In this document: piece by piece, positions 5,891 to 14,096 of the stretch
How the letters are laid out: each line of letters opens with the position of its first letter
Position numbering within the stretch: the first letter of the stretch is position 1
Source of the DNA: JASFUX01 sp050050115
GTDB lineage: Bacteria > Pseudomonadota > Alphaproteobacteria > Caulobacterales > Maricaulaceae
NCBI GenBank assembly: GCA_050050115.1
Contig: JASFUX010000035.1
Span: 1-17,279 of the forward strand
Direction of reading: 5' to 3'
DNA: 17,279 nucleotides
Position numbers and translations under genes: made by a program
The notes under the pieces: model-generated
Seen by the model: only the letters and a program-made list of their open reading frames with translations
What the model was told of the DNA's origin: nothing
The model's database searches: none

Positions 5891-8800
5891 CTATAGGCTT
5901 TGCAGCGATCGAACGCCAAGGCTCTGCGCGTCGATCAGTTGAGCAGCGCGGACGGCGGTGCGGGCGGCGGCGAGGGTGGTGAAGCAGGGCACGCCTTGGG
6001 ATAGGGCCGAGCTGCGGATCGAGGCGCTGTCTTCGAGCGACTTGCGGCCCTCTGTGGTGTTGCAGATGAAGGCGACCTTGCCGTTTTTGATCGCGTCGAC
6101 GATGTGCGGGCGACCTTCGTAGACCTTGTTGATCTTCTCGACCGGCAGGCCGGTTTTGGCGATCTCGTCCGCCGTTCCGCCGGTGGCGAGCATGGAAAAA
6201 CCCGCTTCGTGCAGCTCGCCGGCGAGCACGGGTAGAGCGGCCTTGTCGGCGTCTTTGACCGAGACGAAGGCGACGCCGGATGTGGGCAGATGAATCCCCG
6301 CGGCGAGTTGGGCTTTCACGTAGGCGGCTTCGAACGTCTCATCGAGGCCCATCACCTCGCCGGTCGACTTCATCTCCGGGCCGAGCACCGGGTCGACGCC
6401 GGGGAAGCGCGAGAACGGCATCACCGCTTCCTTCACAGCAACGCCGCGGCCGGTTGGGCGTGAGAGCTTGAACTCGGACACCGATGCGCCGGCCATCACC
6501 TTCGCGGCGATCGCGGCGATGGGCGCGCCAGTCGCCTTGGCGACGAACGGCGCGGTGCGCGAGGCGCGCGGGTTGACCTCGAGGACATAGATGTCGCCGC
6601 CCTTGACCGCGAACTGCACGTTCATCAGGCCGCGGACGCCAAGCTCGAGCGCCATCGCGCGGGACTGGGCTTCGATCTCAGCGACGATCTCAGGGCTCAA
6701 AGAGTGGGGCGGCAGAGCGCAGGCGGAGTCGCCCGAGTGCACGCCGGCCTCTTCGATGTGCTCCATCACCCCGGCGACGTAGACGTCCTTGGTGTCGCAG
6801 ATGACGTCGACGTCGACCTCGATCGCGTCGCGCAGATAAGAGTCGAGCAGCAGCGGCGCGCCGGCGGAGACCTTCACCGCTTCGGCAATGTAGCCCTCAA
6901 GGTCCTCAGCCGAGCGCACCACCTCCATCGCCCGCCCGCCAAGCACGTTCGAGGGACGCAACACCAGCGGATAGCCGAGCGCGTTGGCCTTTTCTTTCGC
7001 CTCTTCGACCGTGCGCGCGGTCGCGTTCGCCGGCTGGCGCAGGTTCAGCTTGTTCAAAAGCGCGGTGAAACGCTCGCGATCTTCGGCCAGGTCGATTGCG
7101 TCGAACGGGGTGCCGAGGATGGGCACGCCGACCTCGTCGAGCACCTTGGCCAGCTTCAAGGGCGTCTGGCCGCCGAACTGCACGATCACGCCCAAGAACT
7201 CGCCCTTTGAAGACTCCGTCTCGATGATCTCGAGCACGTCCTCAGGCGTCAGCGGCTCGAAGTAAAGCCGGTCGGAGGTGTCATAGTCCGTCGACACCGT
7301 TTCGGGGTTGCAGTTGACCATGATCGACTCAACGCCGATGTCCGCCAGCGCGAAGGCCGCGTGGCAGCAGCAGTAGTCGAATTCGATTCCCTGGCCGATC
7401 CGGTTCGGCCCGCCGCCGAGGATCACGACCTTCTTCCGCTCAGACGGCTCGGACTCGCATTCAGCATGCGTCTGTCCGTAGGCGGGGGTTTCGTAGGTCG
7501 AGTACATGTAAGGCGTCGCCGCGCGGAACTCGGCGGCGCAGGAATCCACCCGCTTGTAGACCGGGCGCACGCCGGCCTTGGTCCGCGCCGCGCGCACGTC
7601 CGCTTCGGTCTTGCCGGTCAGCTGGGCGAGGCGCGCGTCGGAAAAACCGTCTTGCTTGAGCGCGAGCCAGCCAGCCGCGTCGTCCGGGTCCGGTAAGCCC
7701 TTTTCTTTGATCATCGCCTCGGTCGCGACGATCTCTTCGACCTGGCGCAAGAACCAGGGGTCGTAGTGGGTGATCGCAGCGATGTCCTCGACCGTGAAGC
7801 CATGCCGCATCGCCTGCGCGGTCAAGCGGAACCGGTCGGGCGTCGGTTCGCCGAGCGCGGCGCGCACGGCCAATTCGAGCGATTCCTCTTCGGCGTCGGG
7901 AATGTCGGCTTCGTCGAAGCCTGAGAGCCCGGTCTCGAGCGAGCGATAGGCCTTCTGCACCGCCTCTTTGAAGGTGCGGCCCATCGCCATGGCCTCGCCG
8001 ACCGACTTCATCGACGTGGTGAGGTAGGGCGAGGAGCCGGCGAATTTTTCGAACGCGAACCGCGGGATCTTCACGACCACGTAGTCGAGCGTCGGCTCGA
8101 AGCTCGCGGGCGTCGCGCCCTGAGTAATGTCGTTGTCGAGTTCATCAAGCGAATAGCCGACCGCCAGCTTGGCCGCGACCTTGGCGATCGGAAACCCAGT
8201 GGCCTTGGACGCCAGCGCCGAGGAGCGCGACACCCGCGGGTTCATCTCGATCACCACCATGCGGCCGTCGACCGGGTTGATCGCGAACTGCACATTCGAG
8301 CCGCCGGTCTCCACCCCGATCTCGCGCAGGACCGCGATCGAAGCGTCGCGCATGCGCTGGTATTCTTTGTCCGTCAGCGTCAGCGCCGGGGCGACGGTGA
8401 TCGAGTCGCCGGTATGCACGCCCATCGGATCGATGTTCTCGATCGAGCAGATGATGATGCAGTTGTCGTGAAGGTCGCGGACAACCTCCATCTCGAACTC
8501 TTTCCATCCGAGAACGGACTCTTCGATCAGCACCTCGTGCACCGGGCTGACTTCGAGGCCGTATTCGACGATCGCCTTGAACTCTTCGATATTGTAGGCG
8601 ACCCCGCCGCCCGCGCCGCCGAGCGTGAACGACGGCCGGATGATCGCCGGCAGGCCGACGTATTCAAGCGCGGCTTCGGCCTCGACGAAGGATTTGACCG
8701 AGCGCGAGCGCGGGCTTTCAAGGCCGATCTTGTCCATCGCCTCGCGAAAGCGCTCGCGGTTCTCCGCCTTGTCGATGACGTCGGCCTTCGCGCCGATCAG

Positions 8801-9142
8801 CTCGACGCCGAAGAGCTTCAAGACTCCGCGACGGTCGAGCTCGAGCGCGCAATTGAGCGCCGTCTGCCCGCCCATGGTCGGCAGGAGCGCGTCGGGGCGC
8901 TCTTTCTCGATCACCTTGGCGACGAATTCGGGCGTGATTGGCTCGATGTAGGTGGCGTCGGCGAGCCCCGGATCGGTCATGATCGTGGCGGGGTTCGAGT
9001 TAACGAGGACTACGCGGTAGCCCTCGTCCTTCAAGGCCTTGCACGCCTGGACGCCGGAATAGTCGAACTCGCAGGCCTGTCCGATAACGATAGGCCCAGC
9101 GCCGATGATCAAGATCGACGAGATGTCGTCGCGTTTGGGCAT
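5891..9142 (-). CDS. carB: Carbamoyl-phosphate synthase large subunit
   Basis: CarB makes carbamoyl phosphate from bicarbonate, two ATP and ammonia delivered by the glutaminase subunit CarA, feeding pyrimidine and arginine synthesis. The 1083-residue product is full length and shows the internal duplication. The carboxyphosphate ATP-grasp half begins with GAGPIVIGQACEFDYSG at 14-30. The carbamoyl-phosphate half begins with GGGPNRIGQGIEFDY near 574. An oligomerisation region lies between them, and the C-terminal MGS-like allosteric domain starts near 950 with an ATGGTA segment. I see no frameshift or lost motif. ATG 9142 gives the normal MPKRDDISSILIIGAGP start with GAAAGAAG about 8 bases upstream. 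carA is not in this window. In several alphaproteobacteria I recall greA lying close to carB; here greA is on the same strand, but four other genes separate them. Confidence 0.98.
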   Translation of the reverse strand: MPKRDDISSILIIGAGPIVIGQACEFDYSGVQACKALKDEGYRVVLVNSNPATIMTDPGLADATYIEPITPEFVAKVIEKERPDALLPTMGGQTALNCALELDRRGVLKLFGVELIGAKADVIDKAENRERFREAMDKIGLESPRSRSVKSFVEAEAALEYVGLPAIIRPSFTLGGAGGGVAYNIEEFKAIVEYGLEVSPVHEVLIEESVLGWKEFEMEVVRDLHDNCIIICSIENIDPMGVHTGDSITVAPALTLTDKEYQRMRDASIAVLREIGVETGGSNVQFAINPVDGRMVVIEMNPRVSRSSALASKATGFPIAKVAAKLAVGYSLDELDNDITQGATPASFEPTLDYVVVKIPRFAFEKFAGSSPYLTTSMKSVGEAMAMGRTFKEAVQKAYRSLETGLSGFDEADIPDAEEESLELAVRAALGEPTPDRFRLTAQAMRHGFTVEDIAAITHYDPWFLRQVEEIVATEAMIKEKGLPDPDDAAGWLALKQDGFSDARLAQLTGKTEADVRAARTKAGVRPVYKRVDSCAAEFRAATPYMYSTYETPAYGQTHAECESEPSERKKVVILGGGPNRIGQGIEFDYCCCHAAFALADIGVESIMVNCNPETVSTDYDTSDRLYFEPLTPEDVLEIIETESSKGEFLGVIVQFGGQTPLKLAKVLDEVGVPILGTPFDAIDLAEDRERFTALLNKLNLRQPANATARTVEEAKEKANALGYPLVLRPSNVLGGRAMEVVRSAEDLEGYIAEAVKVSAGAPLLLDSYLRDAIEVDVDVICDTKDVYVAGVMEHIEEAGVHSGDSACALPPHSLSPEIVAEIEAQSRAMALELGVRGLMNVQFAVKGGDIYVLEVNPRASRTAPFVAKATGAPIAAIAAKVMAGASVSEFKLSRPTGRGVAVKEAVMPFSRFPGVDPVLGPEMKSTGEVMGLDETFEAAYVKAQLAAGIHLPTSGVAFVSVKDADKAALPVLAGELHEAGFSMLATGGTADEIAKTGLPVEKINKVYEGRPHIVDAIKNGKVAFICNTTEGRKSLEDSASIRSSALSQGVPCFTTLAAARTAVRAAQLIDAQSLGVRSLQSL

Positions 9143-9419
9143 TCAGCGGCTTCTTTCGACAAATGGAACGCGGCGCAAAATTCCGGCGCTTATAGGAGAG
9201 CCGGCATCATGCCGCAATGCGTCCGCGCGCGGCCATGGGGACAGCGGGCCTGAGCGCTGCTAAGTTGTAAATATCTGTAATGACGTCGGGAATCGCTCGT
9301 TTTCGCACCTTCTCGCATTGACCTGCGCGCGCCGATCCGCGAACGTCGCGGCACAGGGACGTTAAACGCGAAGAGTTCGGGTTCACGAACCGGCGCGCGA
9401 AGGGGAAGGGCGACATCAT
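9143..9419. other. 277-base divergent intergenic region, carB / MFS transporter
   Basis: No gene is visible here. It must hold the carB promoter (minus strand) and the transporter promoter (plus strand), but no convincing -35/-10 pair could be picked. An AT-rich patch (about 9260-9285) is the likeliest melting region. The segment before the transporter carries the inverted repeats listed separately. Confidence 0.5.
9342..9391. promoter_or_regulatory. Operator-like inverted repeats upstream of the MFS gene
   Basis: AACGTC at 9342-9347 and GACGTT at 9358-9363 form a perfect inverted repeat with a 10-base spacer. A second palindrome, GGTTC-AC-GAACC, lies at 9380-9391, and GTTCG/CGAAC (9375-9390) can pair in the alternative register. 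They sit 29-78 bases before the transporter ATG, where a repressor would typically bind. No regulator gene adjoins, so the cognate protein is unknown. Confidence 0.35.
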
Positions 9420-10964
9420 ATGAGCACGGCGGACACGACGGCCGGCGGCGCAAGCGCGGCCGGCGCCGAGGCGCACAACGGGCATATCACGGGGTTTGGA
9501 AGCAGAACCTACCGCAGCTACGTGCTGACGGTCCTGCTGCTCATCTACATTCTCAATTTCGTCGACCGTGTGATCTTATCGGTTGTGGCGCGCCCGCTGA
9601 AGGCGGAGCTGGGCATCGGCGACGGCCAGTTCGGGCTTTTGACCGGCATCGTTTTCGCGCTTCTCTACACCTTGATCGGCATTCCTCTCGCGCGCGTCGC
9701 CGAAGTGCGTCATCGCGTCTGGATCATGACGGTTTGCGTCATCTTATGGTCGTTCATGACCGCGGCCTGCGGGCTGGCGACGGAAATCACGATATTGGGC
9801 GCCACCATTGGTGCTTTTTATGTGCTCGCGGCATGCCGGGTCCTGGTCGGGATTGGCGAAGCGGGATGCACGCCGCCAGCGAACTCGCTGATCGCCGACT
9901 ACTATCCGCCCGTAAAGCGCTCGACCGCGCTGGGCTACTACGCCATGGGCGTGACCATCGGCACCATGTTGTCGAACGGGTTCGGCGGTCCGATCACGGA
10001 TGCGCTCGGCTGGCGCTGGGCGTTTTTCGCACTCGGTTTGCCTGGGATCGCGGTGGCGGCCCTGCTCAAATTTACTGTCAAGGAACCGCCTCGCGGTTAC
10101 ACCGATCCGCCAGGTACAGTGAAACAGGAGCGCGCAGCCTTCACCGAAGCGCTCAAGGAGCTGTTCTCTAAGCCGTCCTATTGGTGGATGACCTTTGGCG
10201 CGACGTTCGCCGCGTTCTCTGGCTACGCCATCGGCGCGTTCCAGTCGCTTTATCTTCAACGCACATTCGATTTGAGCGCCGGTCAGGCTGCAGTGTGGTT
10301 CAACGTGCCGAGTTATGGCGCGTCTGCGGTGGGCACATTTGTGATGGGCTGGCTCATGGAACGCGCGGCGAAATCCTCGCCGTCCGCTGTCGCATGGATG
10401 CCGGCTGTCGGACTCATCGCCTGCGTGCCGGTATATTGGTGGGCGTTTACCACCAGCTCGATGACCATCTGCCTAGTTACGCTGATGATCGGCGGCTTTG
10501 TGAAGTACGGTTACCTCGCTGCTCAGTATACGATCGGCCAAGGCGTCGTCGGCATGAGGACGCGCGCGACGGCCATTGCGATCATGCTGTTCGTGATCAA
10601 CCTGATCGGATACGGGCTTGGCCCGGTGTTTGCCGGCTACGTCAGCGATTTCTTCTTCTGGCAGCTGCTGGGCGACGCCGGATACTTGGGCGAGGTCACG
10701 CGCGCGACGTGCGACGGCGCCCAGCAGGCGCTGAGTGATTTCCGGTTGGCCGAAGGGCTTTCGGTCTTGAGCGACGCGCAGACCGCCCAGGTGCTCCAAG
10801 GTCTGACGCCGCCCGTCGGGACCGACGTGCTGGACTTCTGCAACCAGGCCAACGCGGAGAGCACGCGCAACTCGATGCTGGCTTTGGGCGCGATCTACGC
10901 GTTTGCGGGATTCTTGTTCCTGATGTGCGCCCGCACCGTGTCCAAAGAGATGCTCGCCCGGTAG
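9420..10964 (+). CDS. MFS transporter, Spinster-like family
   Basis: This 514-residue, roughly 12-helix inner-membrane carrier has the Spinster-like MFS signatures. The first helix contains LNFVDRVILSVVARPLKAEL (45-64), helix 2 begins QFGLLTGIVFALLYT (70-84), and the marked segment CRVLVGIGEAGCTPPANSLI runs 139-158, followed by ADYYPP (159-164). Relatives in alphaproteobacteria are annotated as organic-anion or lipid-like carriers; the substrate cannot be read from sequence. A long hydrophilic insertion (about 412-484) lies before the last helix and carries Cys431 and Cys474. The N-terminal 25 residues are Ala/Gly-rich and disordered. ATG 9420 follows GGGGAAGGG by 9 bases. Codon choice (more TTT, TAT, TTA, ATT) looks less GC-biased than in neighbouring genes, which hints at a different history. 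It converges on the MAPEG gene 25 bases downstream. Confidence 0.9.
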   Translation: MSTADTTAGGASAAGAEAHNGHITGFGSRTYRSYVLTVLLLIYILNFVDRVILSVVARPLKAELGIGDGQFGLLTGIVFALLYTLIGIPLARVAEVRHRVWIMTVCVILWSFMTAACGLATEITILGATIGAFYVLAACRVLVGIGEAGCTPPANSLIADYYPPVKRSTALGYYAMGVTIGTMLSNGFGGPITDALGWRWAFFALGLPGIAVAALLKFTVKEPPRGYTDPPGTVKQERAAFTEALKELFSKPSYWWMTFGATFAAFSGYAIGAFQSLYLQRTFDLSAGQAAVWFNVPSYGASAVGTFVMGWLMERAAKSSPSAVAWMPAVGLIACVPVYWWAFTTSSMTICLVTLMIGGFVKYGYLAAQYTIGQGVVGMRTRATAIAIMLFVINLIGYGLGPVFAGYVSDFFFWQLLGDAGYLGEVTRATCDGAQQALSDFRLAEGLSVLSDAQTAQVLQGLTPPVGTDVLDFCNQANAESTRNSMLALGAIYAFAGFLFLMCARTVSKEMLAR

Positions 10965-10989
10965 TCGGCGGAACCTCGGCGGATCGCCT

Positions 10990-11382
10990 TCAGACCAGGA
11001 TCTGCACCGCGATCACGATGGTCGCCGCCCAGCTGACCGCAAACGCCGCGGTGCGGCCGAACGGCACGCCGAGCGCGTAGAGAATGAAGTGCGCGACGCG
11101 GCCCCAGAAGTAGACCATCGCCGCGACGGCCGTGGTCTGGTTCGCCGTCTCGGTCAGATGCGCGACGAGGACCAGCGCGGCGAACGGCGCGAAGGATTCG
11201 AGCATGTTCTCGTGACAGCGCTTGAGCCGCGTCCACCAGGCCGGGTGCTCGCGCGCCAGCGGCGCCTTGTAGTCGGCCGGCGAGAGGAGACCTTTGAGCG
11301 CGATGGTCGAGACGATGTAGGGCATCCACAAAAGCGCGGCGAGGATCGCGCTCAGCGTGAGATAGAACAGATCGGTGGTCAT
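10990..11382 (-). CDS. MAPEG family membrane protein
   Basis: This 130-residue protein has four predicted membrane helices, the layout of the MAPEG family (membrane-associated proteins in eicosanoid and glutathione metabolism; bacterial group COG3686). Family-like features are the polar RCHENMLESFAPFAALVLVA segment (54-73), where helix 2 begins, and the VYFWGRVAHFILYALGVPF segment (90-108). Some members use glutathione as a transferase or peroxidase cofactor in the inner membrane; many bacterial ones are untested, so activity here is unknown. ATG 11382 has AAGGGAG 5-6 bases upstream. The gene ends convergently with the MFS transporter and diverges from crcB across 133 bases that contain two inverted repeats. 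Confidence 0.85.
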   Translation of the reverse strand: MTTDLFYLTLSAILAALLWMPYIVSTIALKGLLSPADYKAPLAREHPAWWTRLKRCHENMLESFAPFAALVLVAHLTETANQTTAVAAMVYFWGRVAHFILYALGVPFGRTAAFAVSWAATIVIAVQILV

Positions 11383-11414
11383 GACGGCTCCCTTCGCCCA
11401 GCGGCTTATACGCC

Positions 11415-11454
11415 GGCTTTTATATTGAAAGCCAATAAGGTTGGCGCGCCGACC
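11415..11454. repeat. Two inverted repeats between the MAPEG gene and crcB
   Basis: GGCTTT-TATATTG-AAAGCC (11415-11433) is a perfect 6-base stem in an AT-rich patch. It is followed by a near-palindrome centred on GGCGCGCC (11439-11454), with one mismatched pair position. They lie in the divergent control region and could be binding sites or transcript hairpins. The conserved fluoride-riboswitch core is not seen here. Confidence 0.4.
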
Positions 11455-11515
11455 GTCAAGTCAAACCTACGTGGGCGCGTTGCGGGCGCTGGCGGCGCGG
11501 CGTATTTCGAGCCCC

Positions 11516-11899
11516 ATGAACCACATCCTCCTCATCGCCGCCGGCGGGGCGGTCGGGGCGACGGGCCGGCATCTCGTCGGACTGGCGAGCCTTCGCTTTT
11601 TCGGTCCCGGCTGGCCGTGGGGGACGCTGCTCGCCAATATCCTGGGCGGGCTGGCGATGGGGCTCTTGGTGGGCTGGCTGGCGTCTGAGCAGCGCGCGCA
11701 CGCGACCGAGCTGCGCTACGCGCTCGGGGTCGGGCTCTTGGGTGGCTTCACCACCTTCTCGGCGTTCTCGCTAGAAGTCGTGATGATGATCGAGCGCAAG
11801 GCGGTCCTGACTGCGGCCGGCTATGTCGGCTTGTCGGTCGTCGCCGCGGTCGGCGCGGTGATGCTCGGCCTCTTGCTCTCGCGGAGCGCGTTCGGATGA
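11516..11899 (+). CDS. crcB: Fluoride channel CrcB/Fluc
   Basis: CrcB is a small dual-topology homodimeric inner-membrane channel that lets toxic fluoride leave the cell. The 127-residue product has four hydrophobic helices and the family motifs: GGAVGATGRH (10-19), the Asn-bearing GTLLANILGG (about 39-48) and GGFTTFSAFSLE, whose phenylalanines line the pore in characterised Fluc proteins. I chose ATG 11516, which gives the standard MNHILLIAAGG start; a TTG 25 codons upstream would add a non-family extension. No clear ribosome-binding site precedes the ATG, which is unusual here. Its TGA overlaps the ATG of the pseudouridine synthase gene (ATGA), so the two are probably translated in a coupled way. 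Confidence 0.95.
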   Translation: MNHILLIAAGGAVGATGRHLVGLASLRFFGPGWPWGTLLANILGGLAMGLLVGWLASEQRAHATELRYALGVGLLGGFTTFSAFSLEVVMMIERKAVLTAAGYVGLSVVAAVGAVMLGLLLSRSAFG

Positions 11900-12879
11900 G
11901 CGGCGTCGAGACGGTCGAGGTCAAAGCCGGCGAAGCGGGCGCGCGGCTCGATCGCTGGTTCCGCCGACGTTATCCGCAGGTGACCCAAGGGGCGCTGCAG
12001 AAGCTGCTGCGCACCGGCCAGGTCCGAGTCGACGGCGCGCGGGCGAAGGCGGACAAGCGGCTCGAAGCGGGCCAGTCGGTGCGCGTGCCGCCGCTGCCCG
12101 AAGCCGCGCCGCCAAGCGCGCCCAAGGCGGTGTCCGCCAAGGACAAGGCCTTCGTCCGTGGACTGGTGATCTACGAGGACGACGACATGATCGCCCTGAA
12201 CAAGCCGGCGGGCCTGGCGGTGCAGGGCGGAACCAAGACGACGCGCCATCTCGACGGCATGCTCGATGCGCTCGCCAAGAAGGGCGAGCGGCCGCGGCTG
12301 GTCCATCGGCTCGACCGCGACACCTCCGGCGTTCTGATCCTGGGCCGCACGCCGGCCGCCGCCGCGGCGCTGGCCAAGGCGTTTCAGTCTCATCGTGCCC
12401 AAAAGACCTATTGGGCGATCGTCCGCGGCGTTCCGCGTCCGGCGCGCGGATGGGTCAAGGGCTTCATCAAGAAAGGCCGTCCGGCCGGCGGCGGCGATCG
12501 CGAGATGATGGTCCGCGCCAAGCACGGCGAAGCCGGAGCGCAGCATGCGCGGACGGCCTACGCCGTCGTCGCCAACGCAGGCAAGCGCGCGTCCTGGCTG
12601 GCGCTGCGGCCCGAGACCGGGCGGACCCACCAGCTGCGGTTTCATGCCGCCGAGATCGGCCATTCGATCTGCGGGGACCGTAAGTACGCCTGCGATATTC
12701 CCGAGCCCGAAGGCTTGCCCGAGGGGCTGATGCTGCACGCGCGCGAGCTCGTCATCCCGCACCCGAGCCAAAACCGCGCTCTCGCCCTGACGGCGCCGCT
12801 TTGCGCGCATATGGCTGACGCGTTCGAGCAGCTGGGCTTTGACGAGAGCGCCTATGACGATCCGTTCGCCGATGAGTGA
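11896..12879 (+). CDS. RluC/RluD-type 23S rRNA pseudouridine synthase
   Basis: This 327-residue enzyme isomerises specific uridines to pseudouridine, most likely in 23S rRNA. An S4 RNA-binding domain occupies about residues 15-65 (ARLDRWFRRRYPQ, then RTGQVRVDG). The catalytic domain contains IALNKPAGLAVQGG (99-112) and the active-site motif LVHRLDRDTSGVL at 135-147, with Asp140 as the expected catalytic residue. A later RPETGRTHQLRFH segment is also typical of the family. Length and domain order match RluC, RluD and RluA-family S4 enzymes; RluC is the best guess because alphaproteobacteria often place it beside crcB, a HAD phosphatase and ATP12. The ATG overlaps the crcB stop by four bases. 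Confidence 0.93.
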   Translation: MSGVETVEVKAGEAGARLDRWFRRRYPQVTQGALQKLLRTGQVRVDGARAKADKRLEAGQSVRVPPLPEAAPPSAPKAVSAKDKAFVRGLVIYEDDDMIALNKPAGLAVQGGTKTTRHLDGMLDALAKKGERPRLVHRLDRDTSGVLILGRTPAAAAALAKAFQSHRAQKTYWAIVRGVPRPARGWVKGFIKKGRPAGGGDREMMVRAKHGEAGAQHARTAYAVVANAGKRASWLALRPETGRTHQLRFHAAEIGHSICGDRKYACDIPEPEGLPEGLMLHARELVIPHPSQNRALALTAPLCAHMADAFEQLGFDESAYDDPFADE

Positions 12880-12953
12880 CTGCGCCCGATCCTGGGTCGA
12901 GCGCCCCGGACGCGCTAGGATCGCCCCTACGAGCGGTGAGGGGAAGAATCGTC

Positions 12954-13160
12954 ATGCGCATATTCGCGTTTCTCGCAGGGCTGGCCGGCCTCGCGTTTTT
13001 GACCAGTCAGGGCCTGATCATAGGTCTCCAGACGATATGGACGACACGTCAGGATTTGATGGACGAAGCCTTTCTGTTCGCATCGGCCTCCCAACTGGCG
13101 TTCGTGCTGCTCTCGGTGGTGTTCTTCCTGGTTTTCGCAGGGACCAGGCGCTCGGCCTGA
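12954..13160 (+). CDS. Small two-helix membrane protein, unknown function
   Basis: A 68-residue hypothetical protein with two predicted membrane helices (about residues 4-27 and 46-63), joined by a short polar loop TTRQDLMDEA and ending in a basic GTRRSA tail. I do not recognise a family. ATG 12954 is chosen because GAGGGGAAG lies about 7 bases upstream. An in-frame GTG at 12876 overlapping the previous stop would add 26 Pro/Ala/Arg-rich residues and lacks a ribosome site. It stands 74 bases after the pseudouridine synthase and 10 bases before the HAD gene on the same strand, so it is likely co-transcribed with the latter. GC skew by codon position supports coding, but its short length limits certainty. 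Confidence 0.6.
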   Translation: MRIFAFLAGLAGLAFLTSQGLIIGLQTIWTTRQDLMDEAFLFASASQLAFVLLSVVFFLVFAGTRRSA

Positions 13161-13170
13161 GCCGGCGAAC

Positions 13171-13905
13171 ATGACGGCCCGGGGCGACCTCGTGCTGGCC
13201 GTCTGGGACGTGGACGGAACGCTGGTCGACTCCAGACGTTCGATCACCAAGGCGATGGATGCGGCGTTCGTCGCGGAAGGCCTGCCGGCGCCGGGGTTCG
13301 AGCGTACGCGCCAGATCGTCGGGCTCTCGCTTGAAGCGGGGATCGCCCAGATCGCGCCGCCGGACATCTCCAGCCCGATGCTCGACAAGCTGGTCGACGC
13401 CTACAAGAGCGCCTTCATCGCCCAGCGCGAGAGCGGCGATCTCGACGAGCCGATGTTCGAGGGCGCGCTTGAGACGCTCGAACGGCTGAGCGAGGCGGGC
13501 TGGCTGCAGGCGGTCGCCACGGGCAAGGCGCGGCGCGGCCTCGACAAAGTGTTCGAGCGCCATCCGATCGGTCAGCACTTCCTCTCCGTGCACACCGCCT
13601 GCGCCGGTCACGGCAAGCCGCATCCGCGCATGGTGCTCGAGGCGATGGAGACGGCCGGCGTCGCGCCGGCCCGCACGGTTGTGATCGGCGACACCGCGCA
13701 CGACATGGCGATGGCGCGCAACGCCGGGGCGCGCGGGGTCGGCGTCTCCTGGGGCTTTCACGAGGCCGAGGAAATCGAGGCTGGCGGCGCGCATGAACTG
13801 CATGCGGACTTTGCTTCGCTCAATGCGTCGCTCGACCGGTTCGCGGCGGGTCTTGAGGCGGCCGAGATTGCATCGGGCGCGGGCGCGCGCGACGATGTGG
13901 CGTGA
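13171..13905 (+). CDS. HAD-family (subfamily IA) hydrolase, phosphoglycolate phosphatase-like
   Basis: This 244-residue protein is a haloacid-dehalogenase-superfamily phosphatase. Motif I is WDVDGTLVDS (12-21), with Asp13 as nucleophile and Asp15 as general acid/base. Motif II is the Thr in VATGKA (about 115-120), motif III the Lys in HGKPHP (147-152), and motif IV GDTAHDMAMA (173-182) supplies the Mg2+-binding aspartates. A helical cap sits between motifs I and II, as in Gph-like enzymes. The substrate is unproven; phosphoglycolate or another small phosphomonoester is the usual guess. Only a weak ribosome site (GAG) precedes ATG 13171, 10 bases after the previous stop. The stop overlaps the GTG start of the next small gene in GTGA. 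Confidence 0.9.
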   Translation: MTARGDLVLAVWDVDGTLVDSRRSITKAMDAAFVAEGLPAPGFERTRQIVGLSLEAGIAQIAPPDISSPMLDKLVDAYKSAFIAQRESGDLDEPMFEGALETLERLSEAGWLQAVATGKARRGLDKVFERHPIGQHFLSVHTACAGHGKPHPRMVLEAMETAGVAPARTVVIGDTAHDMAMARNAGARGVGVSWGFHEAEEIEAGGAHELHADFASLNASLDRFAAGLEAAEIASGAGARDDVA

Positions 13906-14096
13906 ACGAGTGGTTGTGGATCACCATCGGCGTGCTCGTCATCGCCGCAGGGGCCTGCTGGCAGGCCTATGCGCTGGCGGCGAAGACCCGCGAGCAGCGC
14001 CGCAAGTCGGTCCGCGCCCGCCGCGCCGAGCGTCTGCGCGAGGTGCGCGCGGCGTCCGAGCGCGCCGACGGACGGGAGGAGGGCGATGACGGCTGA
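13902..14096 (+). CDS. Small single-pass membrane protein with basic tail
   Basis: A 64-residue protein with one hydrophobic helix (residues 4-26, WLWITIGVLVIAAGACWQAY) followed by a strongly basic, helical tail rich in Arg, Ala and Glu that would lie in the cytosol. I do not recognise a family. Translation would start at GTG 13902, overlapping the HAD stop by four bases (GTGA), and the frame ends 11 bases inside the ATP12 gene. This double overlap supports a real, coupled gene. A role linked to the ATP12 chaperone or the membrane sector of ATP synthase is conceivable from position only. Confidence 0.6.
   Translation: MNEWLWITIGVLVIAAGACWQAYALAAKTREQRRKSVRARRAERLREVRAASERADGREEGDDG

Noticed and set aside
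11383..11515. Fluoride riboswitch before crcB
   Set aside because: The conserved core segments were not found by eye; only simple inverted repeats are present.
11821..12810. Minus-strand open frame antisense to the pseudouridine synthase
   Set aside because: No motif and no ribosome site; the RluC-type gene on the plus strand explains the openness.
12876..12953. GTG start overlapping the pseudouridine synthase stop for the 68-residue membrane gene
   Set aside because: It would place a Pro/Ala/Arg-rich tail before the first membrane helix and lacks a ribosome site; ATG 12954 has a strong one.
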